Below, piece by piece: positions 53,189-60,954 of a stretch of 64,000 bases of DNA. The notes beneath the pieces are model-generated. The model had not been told where the DNA came from. It did not search any database and saw only the letters and a program-made list of their open reading frames with translations. Location of the stretch: contig CAXXHQ010000001.1 in NCBI GenBank assembly GCA_963665265.2, forward strand, positions 248,001 to 312,000, written 5' to 3'. Numbering within the stretch: the first letter of the stretch is position 1; each line of letters starts with the position of its first letter. A program made the translations under genes and the position numbers. Source of the stretch: CAXXHQ01 sp963665265. Its GTDB lineage: Bacteria > Planctomycetota > Planctomycetia > Pirellulales > Thermoguttaceae.

Positions 53189-53815
53189 TTATTTGTCGTG
53201 ACTTTGCTGATAAATCGCCTCGATCATGCTCTGCACGTCCTTGTACTTCTTTTTGGCGGCCAAGGCGCCGTCGATCAACCGGCGAGCGTCGCTTTCGGAA
53301 TGGCCCAGCGTGCGGAGCGCTCCGTAGGTCTCTGAAATGACGTCGGATTCGACTTCGGCCTCGTGCGGCTCCGAACGAGCGACCATCAACGCGAACTTGG
53401 CCGCCTTGCGGCGTAATTTGGCGATAATTCGCTCGGACATCGCGGCGCCGATTCCCGGCAGGGCCGACAATGATTTTCCGTCTTGCTCCTCGATCGCGGC
53501 GGCGACCTCTTTGACCGGGCGGACCATCGCGCGCAACGCCTTTTTCACGCCGACGCCGTCGACCGAGCAGAACAACTCGAAAAACTCCCGTTCCGATTCG
53601 GTCAAGAAGCCGATTAGCCGGGGCGTCATTCGCCCTTGCATCGGGTTGCCTTCGAGATACTCGATCGTGTGCAGGCTGATTTCCTGGCCCAGTTGGTTCT
53701 GCACATGCCGGCGCGTGAACTCGGGGATCAGCGTTTCGTATTCAAACGCGCCGACTTTCAGCGTTAGCGAGTCTTCTCGAACGGTAACCAATTCGCCGGT
53801 AATTTTCGTAATCAC
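53189..53815 (-). CDS. ruvA: Holliday junction DNA-binding protein RuvA
   Basis: 208 residues. N-terminal OB fold (MITKITGELVTVREDSLTLK), helix-hairpin-helix pairs (FFELFCSVDGVGVKKALRAM; LSALPGIGAAMSERIIAKLR) and the C-terminal domain III that contacts RuvB (YGALRTLGHSESDARRLIDG). It targets RuvB to four-way junctions. Between ruvC upstream and the zinc-ribbon pair downstream. Confidence 0.95.
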   Translation of the reverse strand: MITKITGELVTVREDSLTLKVGAFEYETLIPEFTRRHVQNQLGQEISLHTIEYLEGNPMQGRMTPRLIGFLTESEREFFELFCSVDGVGVKKALRAMVRPVKEVAAAIEEQDGKSLSALPGIGAAMSERIIAKLRRKAAKFALMVARSEPHEAEVESDVISETYGALRTLGHSESDARRLIDGALAAKKKYKDVQSMIEAIYQQSHDK

Positions 53816-53915
53816 GAAGGGATTCCTTTCAACGCGCTCCCCTGCGGGTCGCGGCTAAACTGCCTACGCGCTCCCTCGACCAACCTACGGTCGGTTCCCG
53901 GTCGCGGCTAAACTC

Positions 53916-53936
53916 GGCGCTCACAGAGCGCCCTAC
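53916..53936. repeat. GGCGCTC palindrome with CCCTAC tail after ruvC
   Basis: GGCGCTC-ACA-GAGCGCC then CTAC; a second copy of the element at 42720-42740. Located just downstream of the ruvC stop. Confidence 0.65.
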
Positions 53937-53941
53937 ATTTT

Positions 53942-54442
53942 TTATTTGAATTCATGGGGCCGGTCGCCGAGATAGGCGTGGCAGAGCGCGGCGGCGAGGG
54001 CGTCGGCGACGTCGGGCGGATCGGGAGCGACGAGCAACGCTAGTTCGTGTTGGATCGCCCGTTGCACCTGCGCCTTCGAGGCGCGGCCGTTGCCGGTCAG
54101 TATTTTTTTGATTTGGGTGGCCGAATAATGCGTGACTGGAACTTCGGCCTCGGCGGCGGCGAGACAAATGACGCCGCGGGCGTGGCCCATGAGAATCGCC
54201 GTGCGGGGGCGTTCGTAATGCGAATACAACTGCTCGACCGCCATCGCCGACGGCTTCAACGCCTCGATCACCTCGGAAACCCCTTGGTGAATTTCGAGCA
54301 AGCGGGCCGTAAGCGAACCGCGCGTTTTTCCGCGAACGACGCCGGCCTCGATCAACACGGCCTTGCCGCCGCGACGTTCGACGACGCCGTAGCCGGTAAT
54401 ATTCAAGCCGGGATCGATGCCGAGTATTCGCTGTCCGTCCGT
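53942..54442 (-). CDS. ruvC: Holliday junction resolvase RuvC, start codon unresolved
   Basis: The frame encodes a complete RuvC: first catalytic Asp in RILGIDPGLNITGYGVVE, Glu in MAVEQLYSHYE, the DNA-binding YSATQIKKILTGNGRASKAQ and the Asp pair in PDVADALAAALCH. However, between the in-frame TAG (54466-54464) and the catalytic Asp there is no ATG, GTG or TTG. The first TTG (54406) would start after the catalytic Asp. The coordinate given uses an ACG at 54442 with GGAG 9 nt upstream as a placeholder. The in-frame sequence upstream (SENATTDGQRILG) resembles the start of IspF here (MENSATDGLRIG), and one extra C in ATCGGAG may have destroyed an ATG. Confidence 0.8.
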   Translation of the reverse strand, partial: TDGQRILGIDPGLNITGYGVVERRGGKAVLIEAGVVRGKTRGSLTARLLEIHQGVSEVIEALKPSAMAVEQLYSHYERPRTAILMGHARGVICLAAAEAEVPVTHYSATQIKKILTGNGRASKAQVQRAIQHELALLVAPDPPDVADALAAALCHAYLGDRPHEFK

Positions 54443-54522
54443 GGTTGCGTTCTCCGATGCGTTCTACGTTTAAAAACTCCGGCCGGCGACGGGGCCCTGG
54501 TTTAAGAACCTGGGCTATCAGA

Positions 54523-54553
54523 GGCGGGACTCGCTACGCTCGGCCCGCCCTAC
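54523..54553. repeat. GGCGGG/CCCGCC palindrome with CCCTAC tail after cysS
   Basis: GGCGGG (54523-54528) pairs with CCCGCC (54544-54549); inside, CTCGCTACGCTCG is a further partial palindrome. It lies downstream of the cysS stop. Confidence 0.6.
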
Positions 54554-54568
54554 GATTCTACGCGCACG

Positions 54569-56113
54569 TTACGCTTTGACGGACCAATCGGTGCCGCCGG
54601 GGCGGTCTTCCAAAATCACGCCGGCCTCGAGGAGACCGTTGCGGATGCGGTCGGCCGTGGCGAAGTCCTTCTTCTTTCGCGATTCGGCGCGAAGTTCGAT
54701 CAAGAGTTCCATCAGTTTGCCGACCAAGGCGTCGTCGCCGGCGGATTTCGCTTCTACCGGCTTGCGGAACAAGCCCATCGTAGCGGCGATCTCTTTGAAC
54801 GTTTTAACGCCATCGGTGAGCGAATGCAATTTCTTCGCGTCACGTCGCGCCGGCTCTTCGAGTTTTTCGTCGTCGACGAATTTATTGAGCGTGCGGACCA
54901 TGTCGAAGAGGACCGCCATGCCGCCGCCGGTGTTGAAATCGTCGTCCATCGATTCGAGGAATCGCTCGCGCTGCTCAGCGACCGTCTTGAGCAAGGGGTC
55001 GTCGCCCGGGGTGAAATCGCCTTCCTTGCGGGTTTTCGGCTCGGCGACGGCGTAAAAACTCGCGCCGACGACGCGTTCGTATCGCTTGAAGAAGCGGTAG
55101 AAGGTCTCCATGCCGGTTTCGATTTCCTTCAAGCGATCTTCGCTGTAGTCGATCGGGCGGCGATAGTGCGTTGAAAGGATGAAAAAGCGGACGGCCTCGG
55201 GCGAGAAATTCTTGAGCAGGTCGCTAAAAGCTTGCGAGCCTTTCGACTTGCTGATCTTGCCCGCCTCTTGCGACGAGAGATCGCCTTCGACGGCGTGGGT
55301 GTTCCGGCCGCCGACCTTGCCGACTTCATCGGACGCTTGAACGAGTCCGTTGTGCATCCAGTATTTCGCCATCGGCTTGCCGTGGCAGCATTCGCTTTGC
55401 GCGATTTCGTTCTCGTGGTGCGGGAACATGAGGTCGAGTCCGCCGCCGTGAATGTCGAACGTTTCGCCGAGCAGGCTGCGACTCATCGCCGAGCACTCGA
55501 TATGCCAACCGGGGCGACCTTTTCCCCAAGGACTATCCCAAGAGGGTTCGCCGGGCTTGGCCGATTTCCACAGCGCGAAGTCGGCGCTCGACCGCTTGCG
55601 GTCGGCCATTCCGCCGCCGTCGCCCTGCATCGCCTCGAGGCCGCGGTGACTTAATTTTCCGTATTCTTTCGACTTGACCACGTCGAAATAGACGTCGCCG
55701 TCGGTCGCATAGGCGTACCCTCGGTCGATCAATTGTTTCGTGAATTCGATGATTTCCGGCATCGTGGCCGTGCAACGCGGGAAGTGGTCGATCGTGTCGA
55801 CGCCCAAGGCCTGGATGTTGTTCATGTAGTCGGCCGTCATCTCGGCGGCCAACTGCGACATTTGAACGCCGCGTGCATTCGACTCGTTGATTAACTTATC
55901 GTCGACGTCGGTGATATTGACGACCCAGGTCACCTTGTAGCCGGAGTAAACCAGGTATCGCTTGACGGCGTCGAATATTACCGGCCCGACCATGTGGCCG
56001 ATGTGACTCGGTTTATAAACGGTCGGCCCGCAAAGATACATGCCGACCTTGCCGGGCTGAACCGTTTCAAAAGGCTCTTTGTTTCTCGTCAACGTGTTAT
56101 AAACGCGAATCAT
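54569..56113 (-). CDS. cysS: Cysteine--tRNA ligase
   Basis: 514 residues. Class I synthetase: zinc/substrate Cys in YLCGPTVYKPSHIGHM, which contains the HIGH signature, zinc-binding CSAMSRSLLGETFDIHGGG and HHENEIAQSECCHGKPM, and the KMSKS loop as GKISKSKGSQAF. The C-terminal anticodon-binding domain reaches the end. Charges tRNA-Cys. It follows ispF by about 50 bp on the reverse strand, a gene pair seen in many bacteria. A 7-bp repeat fills the spacer. Confidence 0.96.
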   Translation of the reverse strand: MIRVYNTLTRNKEPFETVQPGKVGMYLCGPTVYKPSHIGHMVGPVIFDAVKRYLVYSGYKVTWVVNITDVDDKLINESNARGVQMSQLAAEMTADYMNNIQALGVDTIDHFPRCTATMPEIIEFTKQLIDRGYAYATDGDVYFDVVKSKEYGKLSHRGLEAMQGDGGGMADRKRSSADFALWKSAKPGEPSWDSPWGKGRPGWHIECSAMSRSLLGETFDIHGGGLDLMFPHHENEIAQSECCHGKPMAKYWMHNGLVQASDEVGKVGGRNTHAVEGDLSSQEAGKISKSKGSQAFSDLLKNFSPEAVRFFILSTHYRRPIDYSEDRLKEIETGMETFYRFFKRYERVVGASFYAVAEPKTRKEGDFTPGDDPLLKTVAEQRERFLESMDDDFNTGGGMAVLFDMVRTLNKFVDDEKLEEPARRDAKKLHSLTDGVKTFKEIAATMGLFRKPVEAKSAGDDALVGKLMELLIELRAESRKKKDFATADRIRNGLLEAGVILEDRPGGTDWSVKA

Positions 56114-56117
56114 AGTG

Positions 56118-56152
56118 TAGGGCGTAGGGGATAGGGGTTAGGGCGTAGAGAG
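56118..56152. repeat. 7-bp tandem repeat upstream of cysS
   Basis: Five contiguous units of TAGGGNN type (TAGGGCG, TAGGGGA, ...), starting 4 bp from the cysS ATG. Confidence 0.8.
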
Positions 56153-56163
56153 AGAAAGGAAAA

Positions 56164-56664
56164 TCATTTCTTGGCGACGAGGAGCGCGACGCATTGAGCG
56201 GCGATCGCCTCTTCACGGCCGATCGAGCCGACGCCTTCGCCGGTCTTGGCTTGCAATCCGACTCGTTCCGGCTCGACGTCGAGGATATCGGCCAATCGTT
56301 CGCGGATGGTTTGTCGGTGCGGAAGAATTTTAGGACGTTGGGCGAATACGATGCAATCGATGTTGCAGATTTCCCAGCCGATCGATCGCACGGCGTCATA
56401 CGCCATACGTAACATCTCGGCCGAGTCTCGGCCGAGGTTGGCGTCGTCCGTGTCGGGAAACATTTGACCGATGTCGCCGAGGGCGGCGGCGCCCAACAGC
56501 GCGTCGGTGACGGCGTGCAACAGCACGTCGGCGTCGCTGTGGCCGATCATTTCGCGGTCGTGCGGGATCGTAATACCGCCTAATCGCAAAGGACCGCCCC
56601 GTCGCAATCGATGCGTGTCGTGGCCGATGCCGATTCGTAATCCGTCCGTGGCTGAATTCTCCAT
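56164..56664 (-). CDS. ispF: 2-C-methyl-D-erythritol 2,4-cyclodiphosphate synthase
   Basis: 166 residues from ATG 56664 (MENSATDGLRIGIGHD); a start six codons earlier (56682) is open. Metal ligands are GHDTHRL (Asp, His) and the His in the GHSDADVLLHAVTDALLG segment; GDIGQMFPDTD and VGLQAKTGEGVGSIGREEA are family motifs. Fifth step of the MEP isoprenoid pathway. No Shine-Dalgarno sequence is visible. Operon-like with cysS. Confidence 0.95.
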   Translation of the reverse strand: MENSATDGLRIGIGHDTHRLRRGGPLRLGGITIPHDREMIGHSDADVLLHAVTDALLGAAALGDIGQMFPDTDDANLGRDSAEMLRMAYDAVRSIGWEICNIDCIVFAQRPKILPHRQTIRERLADILDVEPERVGLQAKTGEGVGSIGREEAIAAQCVALLVAKK

Positions 56665-56849
56665 AAAATATAGTATTCGCATTCGCCCTAACGGCGAAAA
56701 GGCGCAAAGAACGAAATTCCGGGCTAAATATAACGCAATCCGCCGGTTAGGAAAAGGCGGAAGTTCGGCGTCGTCTCGCCAAACTACGCCGTACGCCTAT
56801 TCATCTCCGTTTCGCTTTTTAGCGACTTCCCCCCGAATCGGGCGGAACC

Positions 56850-56855
56850 TATAAT
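56850..56855 (+). promoter_or_regulatory. TATAAT element giving a near-leaderless ABC operon transcript
   Basis: Perfect TATAAT ends 10 bp before the ATG at 56865, so a start site at the normal distance would leave only a few nucleotides of leader. The -35 region is weak. Confidence 0.4.
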
Positions 56856-56864
56856 GCGAGTACT

Positions 56865-57839
56865 ATGGCCTTCATCGAACTACAGGGACTCACGAAGTCC
56901 TACCGAGCGTATCAAAAAAAGGAAGGGCTTAAGGCCGCTTTGACCGGGCTCTTTCATCGAGAATACAAGACGGTCGAAGCGGTGCGCGGCGTCGATTTGA
57001 CCGTTGAGCGGGGCGAATTCGTCGCCTTTTTGGGGCCCAACGGCGCGGGAAAGACGACGACCCTTAAACTCCTTTCGGGCGTGATTACGCCGAGCGGCGG
57101 CACGGCCCGGGTGATGGGACACATCCCTTGGCGCCGTGAAAACGCTTATCGACGCCGCTTCGCCTTGGTCATGGGGCAAAAAAATCAACTCTGGTGGGAC
57201 CTTCCCGCCGCCGAGTCGTTCCGTCTGCACCAGCATATTTACCGGCTTGAATTAAAGCAGTTCGAACGAACCCGCGACGAACTGGTTGAAATGCTGGGCG
57301 TGGAAAAATTGCTCTACCAGCCGGTCCGCGAGCTTTCGCTCGGCGAACGAATGAAAATGGAGCTGACGGCCGCCCTGCTCCATTCGCCCGACGTTTTATT
57401 TCTCGACGAACCGACGATCGGGCTCGACGTCGTCGCTCAACGGAACATTCAACAGTTTTTGCGGGAGTATCAGGAGCGGCGTCAGGTGACGATTCTGTTG
57501 ACGAGCCATTATATGAAGGACGTGGCGGCCCTTTGCCGCCGCGTGGTGATTATTTCGCTGGGCAAGATCATTCACGACGGCTCGCTGGCCGAGATCATCG
57601 ACAAGTTCAGCGGGCACAAAGTCGTAACGTTGTTGCTGAGCGACGGAGAAGCGCCGACGGGATTAGACCGATTCGGCGAAGTGATTTTAGACGAGCCGCC
57701 GCGATACAAGATACGCGTCGCTCGAAACCAAGTTCCGCAGGCGCTCGGCGAGATGCTGGCGTCGAACACGGTGGCCGACGTCAGCGTCGAGGACCCGCCG
57801 TTGGAAGAAATTATCGCCGAGATTTTCACTCAAGGCTAA
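56865..57839 (+). CDS. ABC-2-type exporter, ATP-binding subunit
   Basis: 324 residues. Walker A FLGPNGAGKTTTLKLLSG, Q-loop VMGQKNQLWWDL, signature as LSLGERMKMELTAALL (LSLGE rather than LSGGQ), Walker B DVLFLDEPTIGLDVVAQ, H-loop LLTSHYMKDV, and a C-terminal 80-residue extension. The type matches ATPases paired with DUF990/ABC-2 permeases in drug, glycolipid or polysaccharide export. The two permeases follow (58288, 59210), with a four-helix-bundle gene in between, and the ebo-type genes come next on the same strand. Cargo unknown. Confidence 0.92.
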   Translation: MAFIELQGLTKSYRAYQKKEGLKAALTGLFHREYKTVEAVRGVDLTVERGEFVAFLGPNGAGKTTTLKLLSGVITPSGGTARVMGHIPWRRENAYRRRFALVMGQKNQLWWDLPAAESFRLHQHIYRLELKQFERTRDELVEMLGVEKLLYQPVRELSLGERMKMELTAALLHSPDVLFLDEPTIGLDVVAQRNIQQFLREYQERRQVTILLTSHYMKDVAALCRRVVIISLGKIIHDGSLAEIIDKFSGHKVVTLLLSDGEAPTGLDRFGEVILDEPPRYKIRVARNQVPQALGEMLASNTVADVSVEDPPLEEIIAEIFTQG

Positions 57840-57845
57840 TGTAAA

Positions 57846-57873
57846 GGAAGAAGGAGGAGGGATGAAGGATGAA
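57846..57873. repeat. 7-bp tandem repeat before the four-helix-bundle gene
   Basis: Four units, the last two GGATGAA GGATGAA, in the spacer after the ATPase gene. Confidence 0.7.
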
Positions 57874-57904
57874 GGTCGCAACTAAAACTTGACCGGAAAC
57901 AATC

Positions 57905-58276
57905 ATGGGAAAGTCCGACGCAAAAGGCGATTTGCGAAATCGAACAAAACAGTTTGCGATTCGAATAATTCGACTTTACTGCGCCTTACCGCAAAATAAC
58001 TTGGCTCAAATTCTCGGAAAACAGATACTCCGAAGCGGAACTTCACTGGGAGCGCATTACAGAGAGGCTTCCCGAGCAAGATCCGACGCGGAATTTATTA
58101 GCAAGATACAGGTGGGCTTGCAGGAACTCGACGAAACCGCCTACTGGATGGAGTTACTTGTTGAATCCGGCACGCTCAAAGCGAATCAATCGGCCGAACT
58201 CGAAAAAGAGACGCAAGAATTGATCGCCATTTTTTCCTCCATCGTCATCAAAGTTAAAAAACGTAAATCCGATTAA
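57905..58276 (+). CDS. Four-helix-bundle protein (23S rRNA intervening-sequence protein family)
   Basis: 123 residues, all helical: QFAIRIIRLYCALPQNN, LGKQILRSGTSLGAHYREAS and VGLQELDETAYWMELLVESG are the hallmarks of the S23/IVP four-helix bundle. These were first found inside 23S rRNA insertions and also occur as isolated genes of unclear role near mobile or variable loci. Here it splits an exporter operon between ATPase and permease. Basic tail KVKKRKSD. Confidence 0.88.
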   Translation: MGKSDAKGDLRNRTKQFAIRIIRLYCALPQNNLAQILGKQILRSGTSLGAHYREASRARSDAEFISKIQVGLQELDETAYWMELLVESGTLKANQSAELEKETQELIAIFSSIVIKVKKRKSD

Positions 58277-58287
58277 CGGCCCGTCAC

Positions 58288-59160
58288 ATGGACTTCTTCC
58301 TTCATCCTTCATTTCTCATTCTTGCCGTTCGATCTAGGCTTCTCGCCTGGTGGATCATCCTCCGCGTGAGTCTGGAGGAGCGGCTCACCTATCGCGGCGA
58401 CTTCATGCTGGGAACGCTAATGCGTTTTCTGCCGGTCGTGACGCAAATTTTTTTATGGAGCGCCGTATTTTCGGCCGTTAGCGCGACTTCGTCGGGGGGC
58501 AAGCCTTCGATCGTCGGATACACATACAGCGACATGATCGCCTACTATCTATTGACGATGGTCGGACGTTCCTTTTCGAGCATGCCCGGCTTGGCGAGCG
58601 GAATCGCACGAGACATTCGCGAAGGGAACATAAAAAAGTATCTAACGCAGCCGGTCGACATGCTGGGCTTTTTGCTGCTCTATCGGATGGCGCATAAGTT
58701 CGCTTACTACGGCGTGGCCTTGATTCCGTTCGCTTTCGTGTTTTACCTCTGCCGAGGCTTTTTTCCCGGCTGGCCCGACGGTTGGACCCTCGCCGCGTTC
58801 CTGGTCTCGCTCATGCTCAGTTTTTTGCTCGGCTATTTTTTGGAAGCGACGCTCGGATTGATCGGATTTTGGTTTCTCGAAGTTAGCTCGCTCTTGTTCA
58901 TTTATATGTTGTTCAATTATTTCTTTTCCGGCCACATGTTTCCGCTGGACATGCTGCCGGGCTACTGGGGAGTCGCGGTTCGCGCGCTGCCTCTGCAATA
59001 CATGGCCTATTTCCCCGCCGCCGTATTCCTCGGCAAAACGACCGGCGCCGATTTGGTTTGGGGACTGGGCGTGGAATGTTTTTGGGTCGTCTTCTTCATC
59101 GTCGCCGCGCGACTGGCTTTTCACTACGGAGCGAAACGCTACAGCGCCTTCGGAGGCTGA
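58288..59160 (+). CDS. ABC-2-type exporter, permease subunit 1
   Basis: 290 residues, six or so membrane helices (MRFLPVVTQIFLWSAVFSAV; VALIPFAFVFYLC; LVSLMLSFLLGYFLEATLGL; SLLFIYMLFNYFFSGHMFPL). The conserved N-terminal amphipathic stretch is LRVSLEERLTYRGDFMLG. The first 12 codons overlap a 7-bp repeat (58294-58321), so the N-terminus MDFFLHPSFLIL is repeat-encoded; no better start codon is present before the membrane part. Pairs with permease 2 to form the channel driven by the ATPase at 56865. Confidence 0.85.
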   Translation: MDFFLHPSFLILAVRSRLLAWWIILRVSLEERLTYRGDFMLGTLMRFLPVVTQIFLWSAVFSAVSATSSGGKPSIVGYTYSDMIAYYLLTMVGRSFSSMPGLASGIARDIREGNIKKYLTQPVDMLGFLLLYRMAHKFAYYGVALIPFAFVFYLCRGFFPGWPDGWTLAAFLVSLMLSFLLGYFLEATLGLIGFWFLEVSSLLFIYMLFNYFFSGHMFPLDMLPGYWGVAVRALPLQYMAYFPAAVFLGKTTGADLVWGLGVECFWVVFFIVAARLAFHYGAKRYSAFGG

Positions 59161-59167
59161 CGCAAAA

Positions 59168-59188
59168 GGATGAAGAAAGAGGGATGAA
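59168..59188. repeat. 7-bp tandem repeat before permease 2
   Basis: Three units (GGATGAA, GAAAGAG, GGATGAA) upstream of the ATG at 59210. Confidence 0.6.
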
Positions 59189-59209
59189 GGACGCGCAAAG
59201 TAACCAATC

Positions 59210-60034
59210 ATGCAATACTTCAGAGTATTAATCACGTTCGCGAGAAACAGTCTCGTTCGGGACATGACCTATCGGACGAATTTCGTCATCGAGACGATTT
59301 CGTCGATGTCATGGCTGGCGATGAACTTGGCTTTTTACGCGCTCATTTTCCGCTACTCGCCCTCGATCGGCGAAGGGACGGGCTGGGAAAAATATCCGTT
59401 CTTCGCGTTTCTCGCCACGGCCTTGTTCGTGAATAGCTTGATGCAAACGTTTTTTATGACCAACATGGGCGAATTTAGCGACTTGATCCGCCTAGGCGCG
59501 CTCGATTTCGTTCTGCTCAAGCCGATGGATCCGCAATTTCTCGTCTCGTTTCCGAGGATCGAGTGGTCGTCGATGGGGAACTTTTTCCTCGGCTTCGGGC
59601 TGCTCGGCTATTCGCTCTTTCAACTGCATTATTGTCCCAGTGCGACGGAAGTCGTTCTCTACGTCTTTTTCATCGCTTGCGGCGTGGCGATCTACTACAG
59701 CCTGATGGTCGGGCTCTCGGCGACCAGCGTCTGGCTTGGCCGAAATTTGTCGCTCTTGGATTTTTGGTTTTACCTGACGACTTTTTCCCGTTATCCGATG
59801 GAAATTTATCGCGGAACGTGGGGAACGCCGCTTCGGCAGACGTTTACGTTCGTCGTGCCCGTGCTCGTGGCGATCAACGTTCCGGCCCGGTTCATCATTC
59901 GATCGCTGCGTCCGGAGACCGGCGACGATTGGCTTTACGCCGCCTTCGCCTTTTTCGGAGCCGTCGCGAGCATACTCGTTTCACGTTGGGTATTCAAACT
60001 CGCGCTCAGCAGCTACCGCAGCGCGAGCAGCTAA
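59210..60034 (+). CDS. ABC-2-type exporter, permease subunit 2
   Basis: 274 residues, six or so membrane helices (NFVIETISSMSWLAMNLAFY; FLATALFVNSLMQTFFMTNM; VVLYVFFIACGVAIYYSLMV; FAFFGAVASILVSRWVFKLA). Matches the ABC-2 permease family (DUF990 type), with the ALDFVLLKPMDPQFL loop common to it. It ends 68 bp before the first TIM-barrel gene. Confidence 0.88.
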   Translation: MQYFRVLITFARNSLVRDMTYRTNFVIETISSMSWLAMNLAFYALIFRYSPSIGEGTGWEKYPFFAFLATALFVNSLMQTFFMTNMGEFSDLIRLGALDFVLLKPMDPQFLVSFPRIEWSSMGNFFLGFGLLGYSLFQLHYCPSATEVVLYVFFIACGVAIYYSLMVGLSATSVWLGRNLSLLDFWFYLTTFSRYPMEIYRGTWGTPLRQTFTFVVPVLVAINVPARFIIRSLRPETGDDWLYAAFAFFGAVASILVSRWVFKLALSSYRSASS

Positions 60035-60057
60035 GTTCGCTCGCCATGTCCATCTCC

Positions 60058-60101
60058 GGCGCCTGCAAGCAGGCGCCCTACTACTGTCCCCTACGCCCTA
60101 C
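60058..60101. repeat. Palindrome with CCCTAC tail plus two heptads upstream of the TIM-barrel gene
   Basis: GGCGCCTGC-AA-GCAGGCGCC (60058-60077) then CCCTAC (60076-60081); then CCCCTAC and GCCCTAC (60088-60101), directly before the ATG at 60103. Confidence 0.7.
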
Positions 60102-60102
60102 C

Positions 60103-60954
60103 ATGCTCCTCGCCTATAGTTCGAACGCCTATTTGAATTTTTCGATAGAAGAGACGATCGCGCGGATCGCCGCGTTGGGATATGCCGGGCTGGAGCTTTT
60201 GGCCGACGTTCCGCACGCCTGGCCCGCCGGGCTGCTTGCGGAGCGAAAGAAAACGATCCGCGATTGTTTGGAAAAACATAATCTGAAAATATCGAACGTC
60301 AACGCCTTCATGATGAACGCCGTGGCCGATCCTCGTCAGCCGTATTGGCATCCGTCGTGGATTGAGCCGGACCGGCATTATCGGGCGATCCGCCGCGAAC
60401 ATACGCTTCGCACGTTGCGATTGGCCAAGGAATTAGGAGCGAGCTCGATTCAAACGGAGCCGGGCGGTCCGCTCGGCGAAGGGGAAACGTGGAAATCGGC
60501 CTCCGCGATTTTTTACGAGGAGATCGCCCCCTGCGTCGAATTGGCCGAGGCGCTCGACGTTTATCTGCTCATCGAGCCGGAGCCGGGCCTACTGATCGAA
60601 ACTTTCGAGCAATACTTGGAATTCGTCGCAAAGATCGATTCGCCGAAAATCGGCCTGAATTTCGACGTCGGCCACGCTTTTTGCATGGGGCAGGCGCCCA
60701 AAGAATGGATTCCGCGGATGGCCGAACATACGAAGCATTACCATTTGGAAGACATTGCCGCGAGCCGGAAACACGCCCATCTTACGCCGGGCGACGGAGC
60801 AATCGACTTTGCGGCGGTCCTTCGGGCGATCCGCGAAACCGGTTACGACGGCTGGACGACGGTCGAGCTGTACCCTTATATTGAAGATCCTGACGCGGCA
60901 GGCCGAAAAGCGAAATCTTATCTCGAAGGTATTTTAGTTCATGAGCGACGCTGA
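60103..60954 (+). CDS. Xylose-isomerase-like TIM-barrel protein (EboE-like candidate)
   Basis: 283 residues from ATG 60103. The frame is open far upstream inside permease 2, but a barrel start MLLAYSSNAYLNFSIEETIA is clear. Metal/sugar-site motifs: LLIEPEPGLLIETFEQYL and GLNFDVGHAFCMGQAP, with HYHLEDIA and HLTPGDGAIDFAAVL near the end, as in sugar phosphate isomerase/epimerases. The EPEPGxL(I/V)ET and DVGHxxCMG signatures recur in the second barrel at 61951. Its stop overlaps the start of the UbiA gene by 14 bp, so they are co-translated. Substrate unknown. Confidence 0.8.
   Translation: MLLAYSSNAYLNFSIEETIARIAALGYAGLELLADVPHAWPAGLLAERKKTIRDCLEKHNLKISNVNAFMMNAVADPRQPYWHPSWIEPDRHYRAIRREHTLRTLRLAKELGASSIQTEPGGPLGEGETWKSASAIFYEEIAPCVELAEALDVYLLIEPEPGLLIETFEQYLEFVAKIDSPKIGLNFDVGHAFCMGQAPKEWIPRMAEHTKHYHLEDIAASRKHAHLTPGDGAIDFAAVLRAIRETGYDGWTTVELYPYIEDPDAAGRKAKSYLEGILVHERR

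Noticed and set aside
53942..54406. ruvC starting at TTG 54406
   Set aside because: It would remove the first catalytic Asp and the opening beta strand conserved in RuvC.
59563..60102. N-terminal extension of the first TIM-barrel gene
   Set aside because: The extra frame overlaps permease 2 in another reading frame and has no barrel features; the barrel begins at 60103.
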